DNA of 64,000 bases from Gnetum montanum. Taxonomy: Eukaryota; Streptophyta; Gnetopsida; Gnetales; Gnetaceae. The notes beneath the pieces were generated by a model. The model was not told the origin of the DNA. It did no database searches and saw nothing but the letters and a program-made list of their open reading frames with translations. The DNA is taken from assembly GCA_015680685.1 (NCBI GenBank), contig MNCI01011145.1, forward strand, positions 436,169 through 500,168, in the 5' to 3' direction. This document shows positions 22,466 through 33,229 of this stretch, one piece after another. Position 1 is the stretch's first letter, and the number at the start of each line of letters is the position of its first letter. A program made the translations under genes and the position numbers.

Positions 22466-23640
22466 AAACCATGACCCAAGGGCCATTCAAAACCATGGGC
22501 TAACTACAACCTAATGATGAACCATAGAGCCATGAACTAGGAAGAATCATGGATCACCAACCAACAAAAGTCTTTCATGGATATTACTGACTAACGAAGA
22601 TTTGATTATGCCCCATAAAGATTCATTAATTACAAGAGATGTTGGTATGACAAGGATATATCGATTTAGGTAACTCTTACTCATCTTAATGTTATAAATA
22701 TTAATTAATTAAGGTCATTGTTAAGTTTCTTCCAAAAATTTAGTAACCATGAGCTAATTTAATTTGGTTTTGTTGAAACACAATATTGTAAGTAATTCAA
22801 AGTCATTTATAAGTTATCATGTCATTCATCTGTCAACTCAATAATGATGGTTTGGTTATGGACCTTTCAAAATATTGAAAATTCAACTTTTTTTTGAACC
22901 CTAAGATGATGTCCAATGCATAATACTCATTAAGATGATTTCAATAGTACAAATTTTATCTTGATCGAAGTTACAGTTTGAGGGATATTGTTGTTTAAAG
23001 TTTTTTTTCATGCATGCATTAAAATAATATTAAATTATTCTTGTTAAAAAATTAATTAAAATTTTAGTGTTAGGAATCAACCCAGAATTATCATTTACTA
23101 ACACCAAACCTTTGCCTTATCATTGGTTGAACCACCACGTCAATAGGTAAGGCAAGATGAATAAAATAATAATAATAAAGTTAAAAAAAAGAAGTGGGAG
23201 GTCATGGGTTCAAACCCAGGCCCCCAAAAATATATATATATATGTAATAAAAGATATTTAAAAAGTTAACAGAAAAAATCAAGGCACATAGGCCTTGACA
23301 GGTTATGCTACTTGCAAGGACCACATAGGTCCTGTTGAGGCTAGCCCTGCATAGGGTCGTGCTGACCCTCTAAAGGGAACATAGCCCATTTTGAGCATTT
23401 CCACCCTTAGCCACTGCCATTGCTATTATTTCCTTCTATTCTATAACATCGATGCTTGTTGCACCCTAAGCCACCATGCTCCCTCTTGCCAAGTTGCTCA
23501 CATGCCATCCTTTAGCCTACCATTGCCGATGTTGTCATCCTTAGTCAGTGCCAACACCTTTGTCCACAAGACTTGTGCCAATGCGCTATCCCTTAAGGGC
23601 CACACCAATGCACTAACCATGTTGATGGTCTAATCTACGA
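22466..23640 (+). other. B1 leader region, no gag recognised
   Basis: AT-rich sequence that also occurs, diverged, in B2 (about 42180-42970, reverse strand). It contains a TA run (23230-23243) and a C-rich stretch (23390-23640) with Pro/Ser/His-coding frames but no conserved gag motif. I see no supported gene. Confidence 0.55.
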
Positions 23641-24215
23641 GGGATGTGCTAGTGCCCAAAATCAGTAGCTACAATGCTCAAACCCATTTGCACTACTACC
23701 TATCGATCGTGCCCACTACCTGCTATGCCGTTGCTACCTACTATCACCGACTACCTATCTTGTTATGCCTGCTACCTACTTGTCAATGGTGCTACTCATA
23801 ATGGTCCATCATAGGCATCATGGATGCCGATGGAGCTGTTCATAACTGTCCATCATAGACATCACAGACACTAATGGTGCCATTCATAAAGGTCCATCAT
23901 AGGCATCAATGGTGTCACTCATAATGACCCATCATGGGCACTGCCAGCATCGCTCATAATAGCCCATGCTAAGCATTGTGGACACCAACTATGCCATTCA
24001 TAATGGTCCATGCTGGGCACCACAAGAATCAATGACACCATTCATAATGGTCCATCACAGGCTCCACGAGCTTCAACGATGTCATTAATAATAGCTCATC
24101 CTAGGCATTCCGAGCATTGATGGTACCATTTGTAATGGGCATTTTAGGAATCAATGACATTGTTGATAATAGTTCACCCTAGTGCCCATGGGCACTAATG
24201 TCTTGCATGATGGAA
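23640..24215 (+). repeat. Minisatellites in B1
   Basis: First a CTACCTA-based short repeat (about 23685-23785). Then at least eight degenerate units of about 35-60 bp centred on CATTCATAATGGTCCATCATAGGCATC (split by mismatches). B2 has related but differently expanded arrays at the same place, so the array is a variable part of the family. Confidence 0.75.
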
Positions 24216-24380
24216 AAATTCTTCGTTAGTAGATGGAAAATTCAAAATTCTTGTCAATTGATGAAAATTTTGAAATTTTATTAGTTGATGAATTTCCATC
24301 ATCAAGTGATCAGTTTAAAATTAAGAACATGTGAAAATAATCTTCAAAAATATAATTTTACGTGTTACCAACATGTAAAA

Positions 24381-24462
24381 TAAGAATTTCATAATTAAGC
24401 ATGCTTATTCTGGAGTAGTACTAGGATGGGTGACCTCTTGAGAAGTCTCATTTTTTTGCACC
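24381..24462 (+). other. 5S rRNA-derived segment in B1
   Basis: The segment aligns by eye with the central and 3' part of plant 5S rRNA: an 'aattaagcatgctta' block (box A region), 'gagtagta' (intermediate element), then TAGGATGGGTGACCTC (box C), followed by a 'gaagtct' and 'tgcacc' 3' end. All three parts of the Pol III internal control region are recognisable. The 5' half of 5S rRNA is missing. It lies inside the element, not in the LTR as in Cassandra elements. B2 holds the same segment, diverged. Confidence 0.85.
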
Positions 24463-25147
24463 AAGTATCTCAAAACTCTAGAAGCCATAACTTTTAATTC
24501 TAGAATCCTTTTCTAACAAATGAAGAGTTGTTTCCTATAGATTTCAACCTTTCGAACACAATGGTGAAGTTAGATCCATCCCAAGAAACCCAAAAAGTTA
24601 GTTTTTACTTCTTGCCCAACATAGTGCCTCAACATCCTCAAAAATATAATTTTAGCATAACTTGAGGTATACGATGTCCTTTTCAACATATGAATAGTTA
24701 TATCCAACATTTTCACCCTTTTGAACTCAATGGAGAGGTCAAATTTATCATCTAAATACCCAATAATTTGATGATATCATGAAACTAAGTCTTAAAAGTT
24801 GACAATATAAGGATAACTAAACATGCCTTGTTGAGAAAACAACCTTTTTAGATAACCTTAAAAACCCTATGACATGTCATTAGTTACATTGCTAGAGTCA
24901 ATGTCTTTAAGGAGGGTAGATAGGTAATTAAGAATTAGAAGATATAATTATATGTTACTAAAATTAGATGATGTAGTTATATATTTCTATAATTAGATAA
25001 TTTAGTATTGATGTATCAGTATCAATTCAATTGATGATTACTTGGAGAATCAGTTTATGTATCACTTGATAATTAGTTGATGAAACAAAACAATCATCAA
25101 TGAGGTATATCAATTTTTGTTGCAACCGAAACATATGGTAGAACAAC
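24463..25147 (+). other. B1 spacer between 5S segment and exonuclease frame
   Basis: Non-coding sequence shared with B2 (about 40230-40850, reverse strand). It includes two related blocks with 'aacatatgaatagtt' and 'cccaat(a)atttgatgatatcatgaaact' type text. No gene seen. Confidence 0.55.
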
Positions 25148-26368
25148 ATGAAGACTCAAAGTATTGTTTCAACAAGGTTTATGATATTGGTAAAGAGAAA
25201 TGATTTAGAAGAAAATCCAATAATGAGAATGAAAGTTGCAACATACAACGTGCTTACAAGATCCTTAGCAAGTGAGAAACAATAGCTACTATGTCCACCA
25301 TGGGCCTCAGATTAGCATGAATATTGATACCCATGCATTTTAGCATAGTTATAAGATTTGGATGCTAATGTTGTATGCCTATAAGAAGTCTTTCTATGGG
25401 AATTTATGTACCAATTCCAACTGGACTAGAAAAATATGGGATACAGAGGTATTTATAAGCAAAAAGGTTCTTGTGAAAGCTCTTCTTTTGAGCCATATAG
25501 ATTAGCCTATTGAAGAAATCATAACATGGATGGTTGTGTGATATTTTATAAAAAAGTTAAGTTTGAATTAGTACAAAGATTTGAATGTAGTCTTGAAAAT
25601 ATGATTTTTGAAATTCTAGAACTTCAAGTAATGGGAAAGAAAGAGTAGTCAAGATTTTGGAAAAATCATATATCTTTGGTAGTGATTCTAAATGCCCAAT
25701 TATCAAGAAGATGTGTATGCATGGTTAACACACATTTAATTACCAAATCAACATGTTTAGATGTTATACTATGTGAATGAGCATGTTTGATTAAGAAAAT
25801 AGAAAAAAATTTGAAGAATAAGTTATTCCTAAGTTATGTTGATCTAGTTCCAATTGTCCTTTGTGGAGATTTTAATGCAAAAGTTGGAAGTGGTGTTTAT
25901 CAATTCTTAAAATATGGATGTGTAAAGGAATCCTTGGAAGATGAACATGATTTGAAGAATATATTTCCATCAATTCAACATGCAATTTCATTGGCTAGTG
26001 CATATTTTGCTTACTTTGAATTTTTAGTAGATAAATTAGATTTAAGAATTCAGGAATAGATGATGTTTATGGATACTACTCATTAAGAACCATAGTTTAC
26101 CAATTACTCTGCTATGATTAATGATGTATCAACAACATTCTTAATTGAGACTCTAGATTATATTTTGTACAATGTCTGATTCTTCCAAGTTACCAAATTA
26201 CTAGAGTTAATTTCTAAAGAAGATGTGGAGAAGAATCAAGATCAAGCTTTACCATCCCAAACAATAGCATCCGATCATATACCACTTATGGTAGAATTAC
26301 AATTGCTTCCATCACTTCATAAGGTTGATCAAGATCAGGAAGTATCTCAGCCTTACTTTATTTTCTAA
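25148..26368 (+). pseudogene. Captured CCR4/nocturnin-type 3'-5' exonuclease (EEP fold), decayed
   Basis: CCR4-type enzymes shorten mRNA poly(A) tails. From an ATG at 25148 to TAA at 26366-26368 a single frame of 407 codons is kept with no net frameshift, but about fourteen internal stops kill it. Family motifs in order: YNVL (33-36), CPPWA (49-53), VVCL-stop-EV (75-81; family CLQEV), GYRGIYKQKG, NMDGCVIFYK, VNTH (193-196), IVLCGDFN (236-243), LASAY, FTN, TLDYILYN (335-342), ASDHIPL (374-380). These include the Asn, Glu, Asp, Asn and Asp-His of the EEP active site. The DGC-IFYK, LDY and SDH motifs separate it from LINE endonucleases. It lacks the Leu-rich repeats of yeast Ccr4. No intron is visible within the 1.2 kb. 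It lies between the two B1 LTRs and again in B2, so the family carried it. Confidence 0.85.
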
Positions 26369-26763
26369 TGATATTATTTCCTTAATTATTTAATTGATAT
26401 TTTAATTATATAAATAAATTTTCTATGGTAATGCAAGTTGGGATTAAAGAATTTTCCATACCTTCACTTGGATAACCAGATATGAGTTGCACTTTATGTG
26501 ACCTTGGTCAAAATTGGTGATTGGTGGTTAGTAGATATTTAATTCACCTCTTGTCATTATCTTAAGAAAATAAGGTAAATATTATGAAATTAATATTTAA
26601 ATTTCTAGATATGTTACCTCACATATGTCTTGTTTGTAGAATAAGCAAGAAAGAACTATAAGTTGAAAGGAGAAATTAAATTATTAGAGCATAGGATCAT
26701 AACAAAAGCATTGGAGCTAGAAAAAGATAGTGAATGTAGACTCGTTTAAGGATGAATGAAACC
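26369..26763 (+). other. B1 3' region with a possible small coding tail
   Basis: Mostly AT-rich. Near 26580-26640 there are an AAG/gtaaat donor-like and a 'tttgtttgtag' acceptor-like sequence, followed by a frame of about 34 codons (26640-26740) with NYKLKGEIKLLEHRI and ALELEKDSECRL. It could be a last exon of the captured gene or chance; B2 lacks this part through deletion. Confidence 0.3.
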
Positions 26764-26777
26764 TAAGGGGGGTGGAT
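26764..26777 (+). other. Polypurine tract of B1
   Basis: A purine-rich run (TAAGGGGGGTGGAT) directly before the 3' LTR, in the position required for plus-strand priming. Confidence 0.8.
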
Positions 26778-27352
26778 TATCACATCCCCATTTCCAAACG
26801 ATGTTGTTGCCTAACAAAGATGATGCCTCTTCATAACAACTATTATTGTTATCGTAACAAGACCTGAAAGGGTAGTTGTAATTAAGACCCACAAGGGCAT
26901 GTTGTAATAATGGAAATGTCTCTTGAGGTAACCTTTGGGGATTTGACCTAAATGCATTTATACCAAAGCTTAGAGCTCTTTCCAGGCATGGAGTGGTGAA
27001 GCTAGTATAGGTAAGTCACAAGAGCTAGGTGAAGCAGGTCAAGAAGTGAACTGGCCATCCCTTTTGGCTAGTTATAGGCCTAACCATGATGTTAGTGCTA
27101 GATTGCCTCTAAGGGATAGATGCCAAATATTGAAAACCACAAGGAACACTCTCAGAGCATGATCTAGATACACTATTCCATATCAATAAAGTATTCTTTT
27201 CTATCTCTTTCCACAGTTTCTTTATTATTTCCTTCACACATAATGTTTATTATCACATATATTTCACATTTGGTATATTGTCTTCTTATGCATAATGTAT
27301 AATATAATGTATATTTGACATTTGCAATGACATCTAGGAATGGGATGTCACA
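26778..27352 (+). repeat. 3' LTR of B1 (575 bp)
   Basis: It matches the 5' LTR over its whole length. Its first dinucleotide is TA instead of TG (a transition), and the end GGGATGTCACA is intact. TACCT follows. Confidence 0.93.
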
Positions 27353-28374
27353 TACCTAGTATTGACCTCTATGAGTATTTCAATGAGGATAGGCCCTTAC
27401 ATGACATACAAAGTTATGATCAATGGATCTTGCATGATTATGATGATATCTAGCTGGCGGTCTATATGGCTACATTAGTAGAGATGAGATCCTACATGGC
27501 ACATAGAGTTGTGACCAATGAGTTATGTGCTTACCATAGGGGTCTATGGTTGTGTTAGTGGGGTGGGCTCCCAAGAAGACACATAGAGCATATAATAATC
27601 AAGTTGATGTGATACATGAGGTTTCTATTGCTAAATAAATTCCTTATAATTATTTTACTAAAAATGCTTTTATATGTTTCAAGTGGTTAGTATGGATTGT
27701 GTAGATGGATTTATTTTTTTATTTAATTATCTAATCATCCTATTAATGATTTTTTAGTTGCACATATGATTTTGTATTAGATTTATTATCTTTTCTTAAG
27801 AATCTCTAAAGAAGATCCAAATTATGTAGTATCATTTGTGAATGTAAGGATCATCTTGTATAGTAAATTAAAGTTAGATTAACATTGTGTATATTTTTTT
27901 GAAATTAATATTAGTGTTATATGATCTTGGTTACTTTTACTTGTAAAAAGAATTTATGATTAAAAGCCTAATTGATTAAGTTCTTCTCAAGAAGACATCT
28001 TTATTAGCATAATAATAGTAAACTATTATAAAAGCATTATTAATTATTTAAATGAATTAATATTTTTTTTCTTAGTTATAACTTTATTATATAAATTCTA
28101 TGATTACATTACTTTTAGTTTCCAGCTTCAATTTTAGTTTTAAATTTTATTTCTATATGTTAATACATCCAATTTATTTATGAAAACATATTATTAAGGA
28201 CATGATTTAAAAAAAATTAAAAATTATATTGAGTTAAGCCAATACACATTTCACATTTTTATTTTGTTACCTTCTTTATTTTTGCATCGATTCTAGTCAT
28301 TAATCATTAGAAATCTTTTTATCTCTCTTGAACCTATATCCATTTTCTTTATTAGCTTCATCTCCCTTGAGTAA
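27353..28374. other. Host flank between B1 and A2, with a degenerate tandem repeat
   Basis: 27383-27612 contains three diverged units of about 80-90 bp that share 'TTAGTxGxG', 'CACATAGAG' and 'GTGACCAATGAGTT' type blocks. The rest is AT-rich without genes. It ends with AGTAA (28370-28374), the left target duplication of A2. Confidence 0.5.
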
Positions 28375-28695
28375 TGATGAGTGGCGAGGCACCCCTGCAC
28401 TCAACCATATGAATACAACCATTCACACACGATTCAGTCAAATTCCAAGGACTAAGTGCCTATGCACCTTTGTGGAACAAGGACAGGTTAGTCAATCATT
28501 GTCTTCCCAAGCTTACTTATATAGCACGATTGTATGGTTAAGTAAACTTGAGGTACATGATTTTTATAGTTTTTTATCTTTTTATGTCCTGGTGCTACAA
28601 AGGCGTATAAGCACTTAGTCCTTGGAATTTGACTAGATTATGTGTGAATTCTCATATTCATATGGTTAAGTGTAGGGATACCTCACCACTCATCA
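28375..28695 (+). repeat. Chimeric 5' LTR of A2 with inverted U5
   Basis: 28375-28592 reads TGATGAGTGGCGAGGC... and is the reverse complement of an LTR 3' end. From about 28598 to 28695 the LTR 3' end runs in normal orientation to CACTCATCA. The first ~100 bp and last ~98 bp can pair as a long stem with a loop of about 120 bp. U3, R and TATA box of the 5' LTR are absent. Confidence 0.88.
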
Positions 28696-28717
28696 TTGGT
28701 GCTGTTGCTGGGGACTT
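28696..28717 (+). other. Primer-binding site of A2, tRNA-Asp type
   Basis: TTGGTGCTGTTGCTGGGGAC directly after CATCA, a transition-decayed form of the Asp site seen in A1 and A3. Confidence 0.8.
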
Positions 28718-28799
28718 TGTTGGTTGTGTGCTAGCTAGAACTTAGGAAATCTTCACATCATTGGAATGAACCCTTAGGGTTGATTATTTTACAAATAGT

Positions 28800-31215
28800 G
28801 AAACTAAGAGTATTGCACACTGAATATACAATTATGTATTCTTCTTCTTACGAGAGTATTTCACCACCTAGGTTCAATACAGGGAATAATCGGAGGTGCA
28901 GTACACATGATAATTTGCTAGTCCCTCAATAGGTTCACATGGTATACATTCATCCTGATGAGTATATACCAAACTTTACCTTTATCCTCCACCAGGAGGA
29001 ACAACTGTGTTGGCATGATTTAGAAGGTAACATAGTGTTACCTATTAATTGCTCGGTCTCGAGCATGCTCCTTTGTGATCTCACATGAATTGGTATGTAG
29101 CACTTATAGGTAGAGTACGTTATGCATGATCATGACTCGAGAGAGTATCAACCGATGGAGGCACAACATCAAAGGAATTTACAATAGGAGAGATGTCATA
29201 AATCCATGAAAGCAAAGTCATCTTAGAATGTCCCATATGTCATACGTAAAAATGAGGGTGGTGAACCTACCTTAGGAAGTCTCCCACACAATGATGTTCC
29301 TTCTATTGACTTTAGTCAAGGGGTTGTGTATCAAAATCTTCACTCAACTCTCCATAACCTAGATTCTAATACTGATAGATACAAAGAGTCTAAGAAATGA
29401 AAGTAAACACATGAAAAAGATGGAAATTCTGATCGTAACTGTGATCAAGGCTATGACCACCAAAGAGAAGGTAGCAGGCACCACCATGGTGATGATTCTC
29501 CTCCTTCTTTGCCTTCATCATCTCCTTCACCCTCTCCTTCAAGATCTGGACATAGTCATAAAGAAAAAGACCATGAGGATAAAGATAGGCAAGGTGGGAT
29601 TCATAGATGAAATAGCCAAGAAAGGGAACAAGGGCATTCTAGAGAATCACAACACAAAAGATGGGAAAGTAGGGAACAACATAGGCATCATAGATGCCAT
29701 AGACAGGACGATCACGATGAACCCCTACTCGCTACTCGAAGTATGCTAGACATAACTGAGGCTATTAGAGTTCCAACAAGGCACCAGAAAGATAGTAGGA
29801 TCAAGAGATTAGACATGAACAATATCCCATGATTTGAAGGGGGATACAACGTTGATCCTTAAAATCATCTACAAGCATTTCATGATGGATGTGCCTTACA
29901 AAACATAGAAAATGAATGGAAAAAACTAAAGTTGTTTCCATGGACACTAGTCAAAGAAGCAGAGAGTTGGTACTAGTTCTTAGAATTGGAATCCATTCAT
30001 AGGTGGAGTACCATGCTAGAATTTTTTAATGCTAAGTACCAAACATACTCTCGAGTGTCCAACCTATGAAAGCAAATCCAAGGGTGGAAACAAGGAGGAC
30101 ATAAACCCTTGGATGCTACCATGGGCTAATATTATGCACTATTACATCATTTTCCTAGCCATGGTTATTCGTAGAGAGATCAACTACATCATCTCATAGA
30201 TGGGCTTAGGCATGAAACGTGAAGAAACCTTGGGAATTATGCCCAAGGAAGGCTATCTGAGCTCAGGGTCCATCAAATACAAAGATTATTGGAGCAAGTT
30301 GCTAAAGAGGAAGGTGAGTTAAGGAAAAGAGAGAGTGCAAAGGAATATAATAGAGATCCTTCCCTCCAAAAGAAGGGAGTTAGATTTTGTGAGGATGAAG
30401 AAGAGTCAGCACTTGAAGAGATGTTGAATAGAAAAACTTCACCCATTCAAAAACTTGCATTAGAAGTACCAACAAAGGTGGACCAAATGTGGTACTCCCT
30501 AGATAATAGATTTCAAATTGTTCTCAAAATAGTAGAGGAGTCTAGAGAGCAAGGTAGTGAATGGAAAAAGAGAAAAAAGAGAGAAGCAGAATATGCATGC
30601 AATAAGGGTAAGGGTTTCCATCATCGAAGAGGTTGTGGATTCAGATATAGATAATGGTTGTGGATGTGAGATATGCCAATAAAACCATTCTAAGGGATGT
30701 TTTCCTATAATCTCACATTTGCAGGAGTTTGGGATGTATGTATTAAACCCACAATTGAACAGAAGGAAAACACCATGAAGGTTACCTTATCCTCAAGGTA
30801 ACCCAAGATGGCTCCACCAAACCTTAATGTATTATCCAAGTAGAACTCCACTACAAGCAACTGAGTAGTATCAACAGTGGTAGCACCCATAATCATGGGG
30901 AATGCCACCACCATGGCAACCATATCCTTACTATCAACCTGGCCCATACGGATATTATGTGTAGTAGCCAATCTCTCCACATGACTCTACTAGTCACATC
31001 ACTCCTCAACCTCACTACCAAGCCCATGAGTATTATAGGATTCCTTCTCATAGGTGTAATGTTCCATAAACATACCATCCTTCTCATCTAGCTACATCTC
31101 TTCCATCCATATCTTGATTACCACTTTCTCCACCTACTCCAACTATGCAGGGTGAGCTCCCTACCCAGTCGTAGCAATGTAATGCTACAAGGGCTATTAA
31201 CTCTTAATCTACTAT
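28800..31215 (+). pseudogene. gag of A2
   Basis: It is collinear with A1 gag: MVYIHPDEYIPNFTFILHQE near 28940, GVVYQNLHSTLHNL near 29325, a Ser/Pro/His-rich stretch (29480-29560), then LDMNNIP, FEGGYNVD and the gag core (29810-30180). The best preserved piece is 30289-30654, with VAKEEGELRKRE, VRFCEDEEES, VPTKVDQMWYSLDNRFQI and a basic C-terminus. The CEICQ cluster (about 30668) and a Pro/Gln/Tyr-rich tail follow. Many stops and frame changes occur. Confidence 0.88.
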
Positions 31216-31231
31216 TGATTTTGACAACCAC

Positions 31232-31860
31232 ATGAAGAAAAGACCTTTCTTTAGAACCAACAGTTTGACTATGTCCTTGCAACCACAAGTGGCTAAACCC
31301 TTAGATGCCTCATTACCAATCAAAACTTTAGAACTCCTTTCAGACCAAACACCACACCTAACGCATACAATCATGTTAACTCATGTTGTCATTGATTGGA
31401 TAAAAGCTAGCCATATTCCACGAATATTTTTTGATCTTGGGAGTCCTCTTATATATCTATAGATCGTTGGAAATGAGCCATGCAAAGCTCTTTTGGATTT
31501 AGGTTTTAGTTTCAACTTAATCTCTCAAGAAATGTACAAAGCCTAAAACCTGCCTCCACTAAAACAGAGTAACATTCGTTTAGAGCTAGCTAACCAATCC
31601 ATCACTATTCTATTAGGATTAGTGGAGGACATTGTTACCATTGTTTGTGGATGGTCATATCTAGCTGATTTCCTAGTAATTTCAGTGAACAATGGTAAGG
31701 GGGACTTCCCAATCATAATGGAAAGAGCATGGCAAAGCATAATTGATGTGCACCTAGGAATCCATGATCTTTTCCTGGAAATATGAAAGGAAAATATGTT
31801 TGGAAAGATTGAGAAGAAGAAAGTTCCATTCATCACATACAATGACACAAGGTGTAATTG
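31232..31860 (+). pseudogene. Aspartic protease of A2
   Basis: 31232-31462 is an open piece leading into the protease (KKRPFFRTNS... to GSPLIYL). After a stop, CKALLDLGFSFNLISQEMYK (about 31480-31545) shows that the catalytic Asp-Ser/Thr-Gly is altered to Asp-Leu-Gly, so the active site is lost. The later IVTIVCGWSYLADFLVI and FPIIM blocks are present up to 31730. Compare the intact DSG in A1. Confidence 0.85.
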
Positions 31861-32399
31861 CATGGATAAGTCATGGTTTTTACAACATTTAACATTGCCT
31901 ACATACAATCAGTGTGCATAAGTGACTCATATACAAAGATGCCTGTATGCAATAGCCACAAGACAAGAAGGCACCCAGTAGCTGGTAACTAATCAAGAGA
32001 GAAGTTCAACTATATGCATGGAACCAACTGAGGGTTTGACTTGTGCTTACATTGATAGCATAGATACATTAGAGTAAGTCCATCACCAGTTTCTAAGTCT
32101 TGACATTGAAAATATCAACTGGGGGAAGTTGGAAATCCATGATAAGTTTAAGTAGGAGCCCCTTGAGTGAAAATCATTACCCACTAGTATGGAATACACG
32201 TTTCTCAAGAGTGGAAAACTTGTAATTATTAACACTAAGATTACTTCTCAACAAAAAAAGAAACTGCTGAAGGTAATAAATAAATGATTGAAATCCTTTG
32301 CTTGGTCATATCCTAAATTAACAGGAATAGATTCTAGGATATGCCAACATAGAATTTACACCAATCCTTCCATGAAGCCTTGAAGAAAACTATAGAGGT

Positions 32400-33225
32400 G
32401 ACTTAACCCAAAGCTTAAGTAAGTGGTTAAGGAAGAAATCAAACAACTTCTAAAAGCTGGGTTCATATACCCCATTGCTGATAGTGAATGGGTTAGTTCC
32501 TTAGTTATTGTACCCAAAAAGGAAGGTAAATGGAGGGTGTGCATAGATTTTAAGCTATTGAATATGGAAACATTCAAAGACCACTTTCCATTGTCATTTG
32601 TCGACCAGGTTTTAAACACCATTGCAGGGCATTGCTACTATAGTTTTCTAGATGGGTATAGTGGGTACAACCAAATAAAAATAGCCCTAGAAGACAAAGC
32701 TAAGACTATATTCACCAATCCTTGGGGAATATTTTCATACAAAAAGTTGTCATTTGGCTTGTGCAATGCCCTGTAACATTTCAACGATTAGTTCTAAGCA
32801 TATTCTAGCAGTAGATAGGAAACAATGTGGAGGTCTTCATGGATGACTTCTCCACCTACAAAGTGAACTTTGATCAAGCCTTGGACCAGTTAGAGCAAGT
32901 AGTAAAATGATATGTAAAAACTAAATTAAGGCTTGACTAGAAAAAAATCCATTTAATGGTCCAAGAAGGCATTGTACTAAGGCATAAGATCTCACAAACA
33001 GGGATAGAGGTAGACCCCAAAAAGATCAAAGTTATCCAAAGAATTACTCGGCAACCTAAAACTATAAAAGATATTCAGTCATTCCTTGGACACATTGGCT
33101 ATTACAGATGCTTTATTGAGAACTTTTAAAAGGTTGCAAAATCATTGGTTTAACTAATAAAAAAGGACATACCTTTTGAATGGACCAAGGAATGCAAATT
33201 AGCTTTCCAAACTTTAAAATAGAAG
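32400..33225 (+). pseudogene. Reverse transcriptase of A2
   Basis: It copies element RNA into DNA. The open piece 32423-32776 has EEIKQLLKAGFIYPIADSEW, VIVPKKEGKWRVCIDFKLLN, FPLSFVDQVL, SFLDGYSGYNQI and FGLCNA. The catalytic FMDDF follows at 32836-32850; Athila-type elements also have FMDD where others have YxDD. FLGHIGYYRCFIENF (about 33083-33130) is the usual connection segment. A one-base loss near 32773 and several stops break the frame. Confidence 0.92.
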
Positions 33226-33229
33226 CTCA

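Larger units (their letters stand above)
21879..27352 (+). mobile_element. LTR element B1, non-autonomous, carrying captured sequences
   Basis: Two LTRs of 573 and 575 bp flank 4.3 kb. The 5-bp target duplication TACCT (21874-21878 and 27353-27357) is exact. A primer site of the initiator tRNA-Met type and a polypurine tract are in the right places. I find no gag, protease, reverse transcriptase or integrase inside, so it must have been mobilised by another element. Instead it holds minisatellites, a 5S rRNA-derived segment and a 407-codon CCR4-type exonuclease pseudogene. A second copy, B2, has the same content in the same order. Confidence 0.93.

Noticed and set aside
23190-23225. tRNA-like box B (GGTTCAAACCC) suggesting a SINE or tRNA
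   Set aside because: No box A or foldable tRNA body at the right distance, and the sequence in B2 is changed at this point.
25148-26368. Exonuclease frame as the endonuclease domain of a LINE element
   Set aside because: LINE endonucleases share the GDFN and SDH motifs, but the NMDGC-IFYK and TLDY motifs and the CPPWA block are of the CCR4/nocturnin type, no reverse transcriptase follows, and the frame lies between LTRs with a target duplication.
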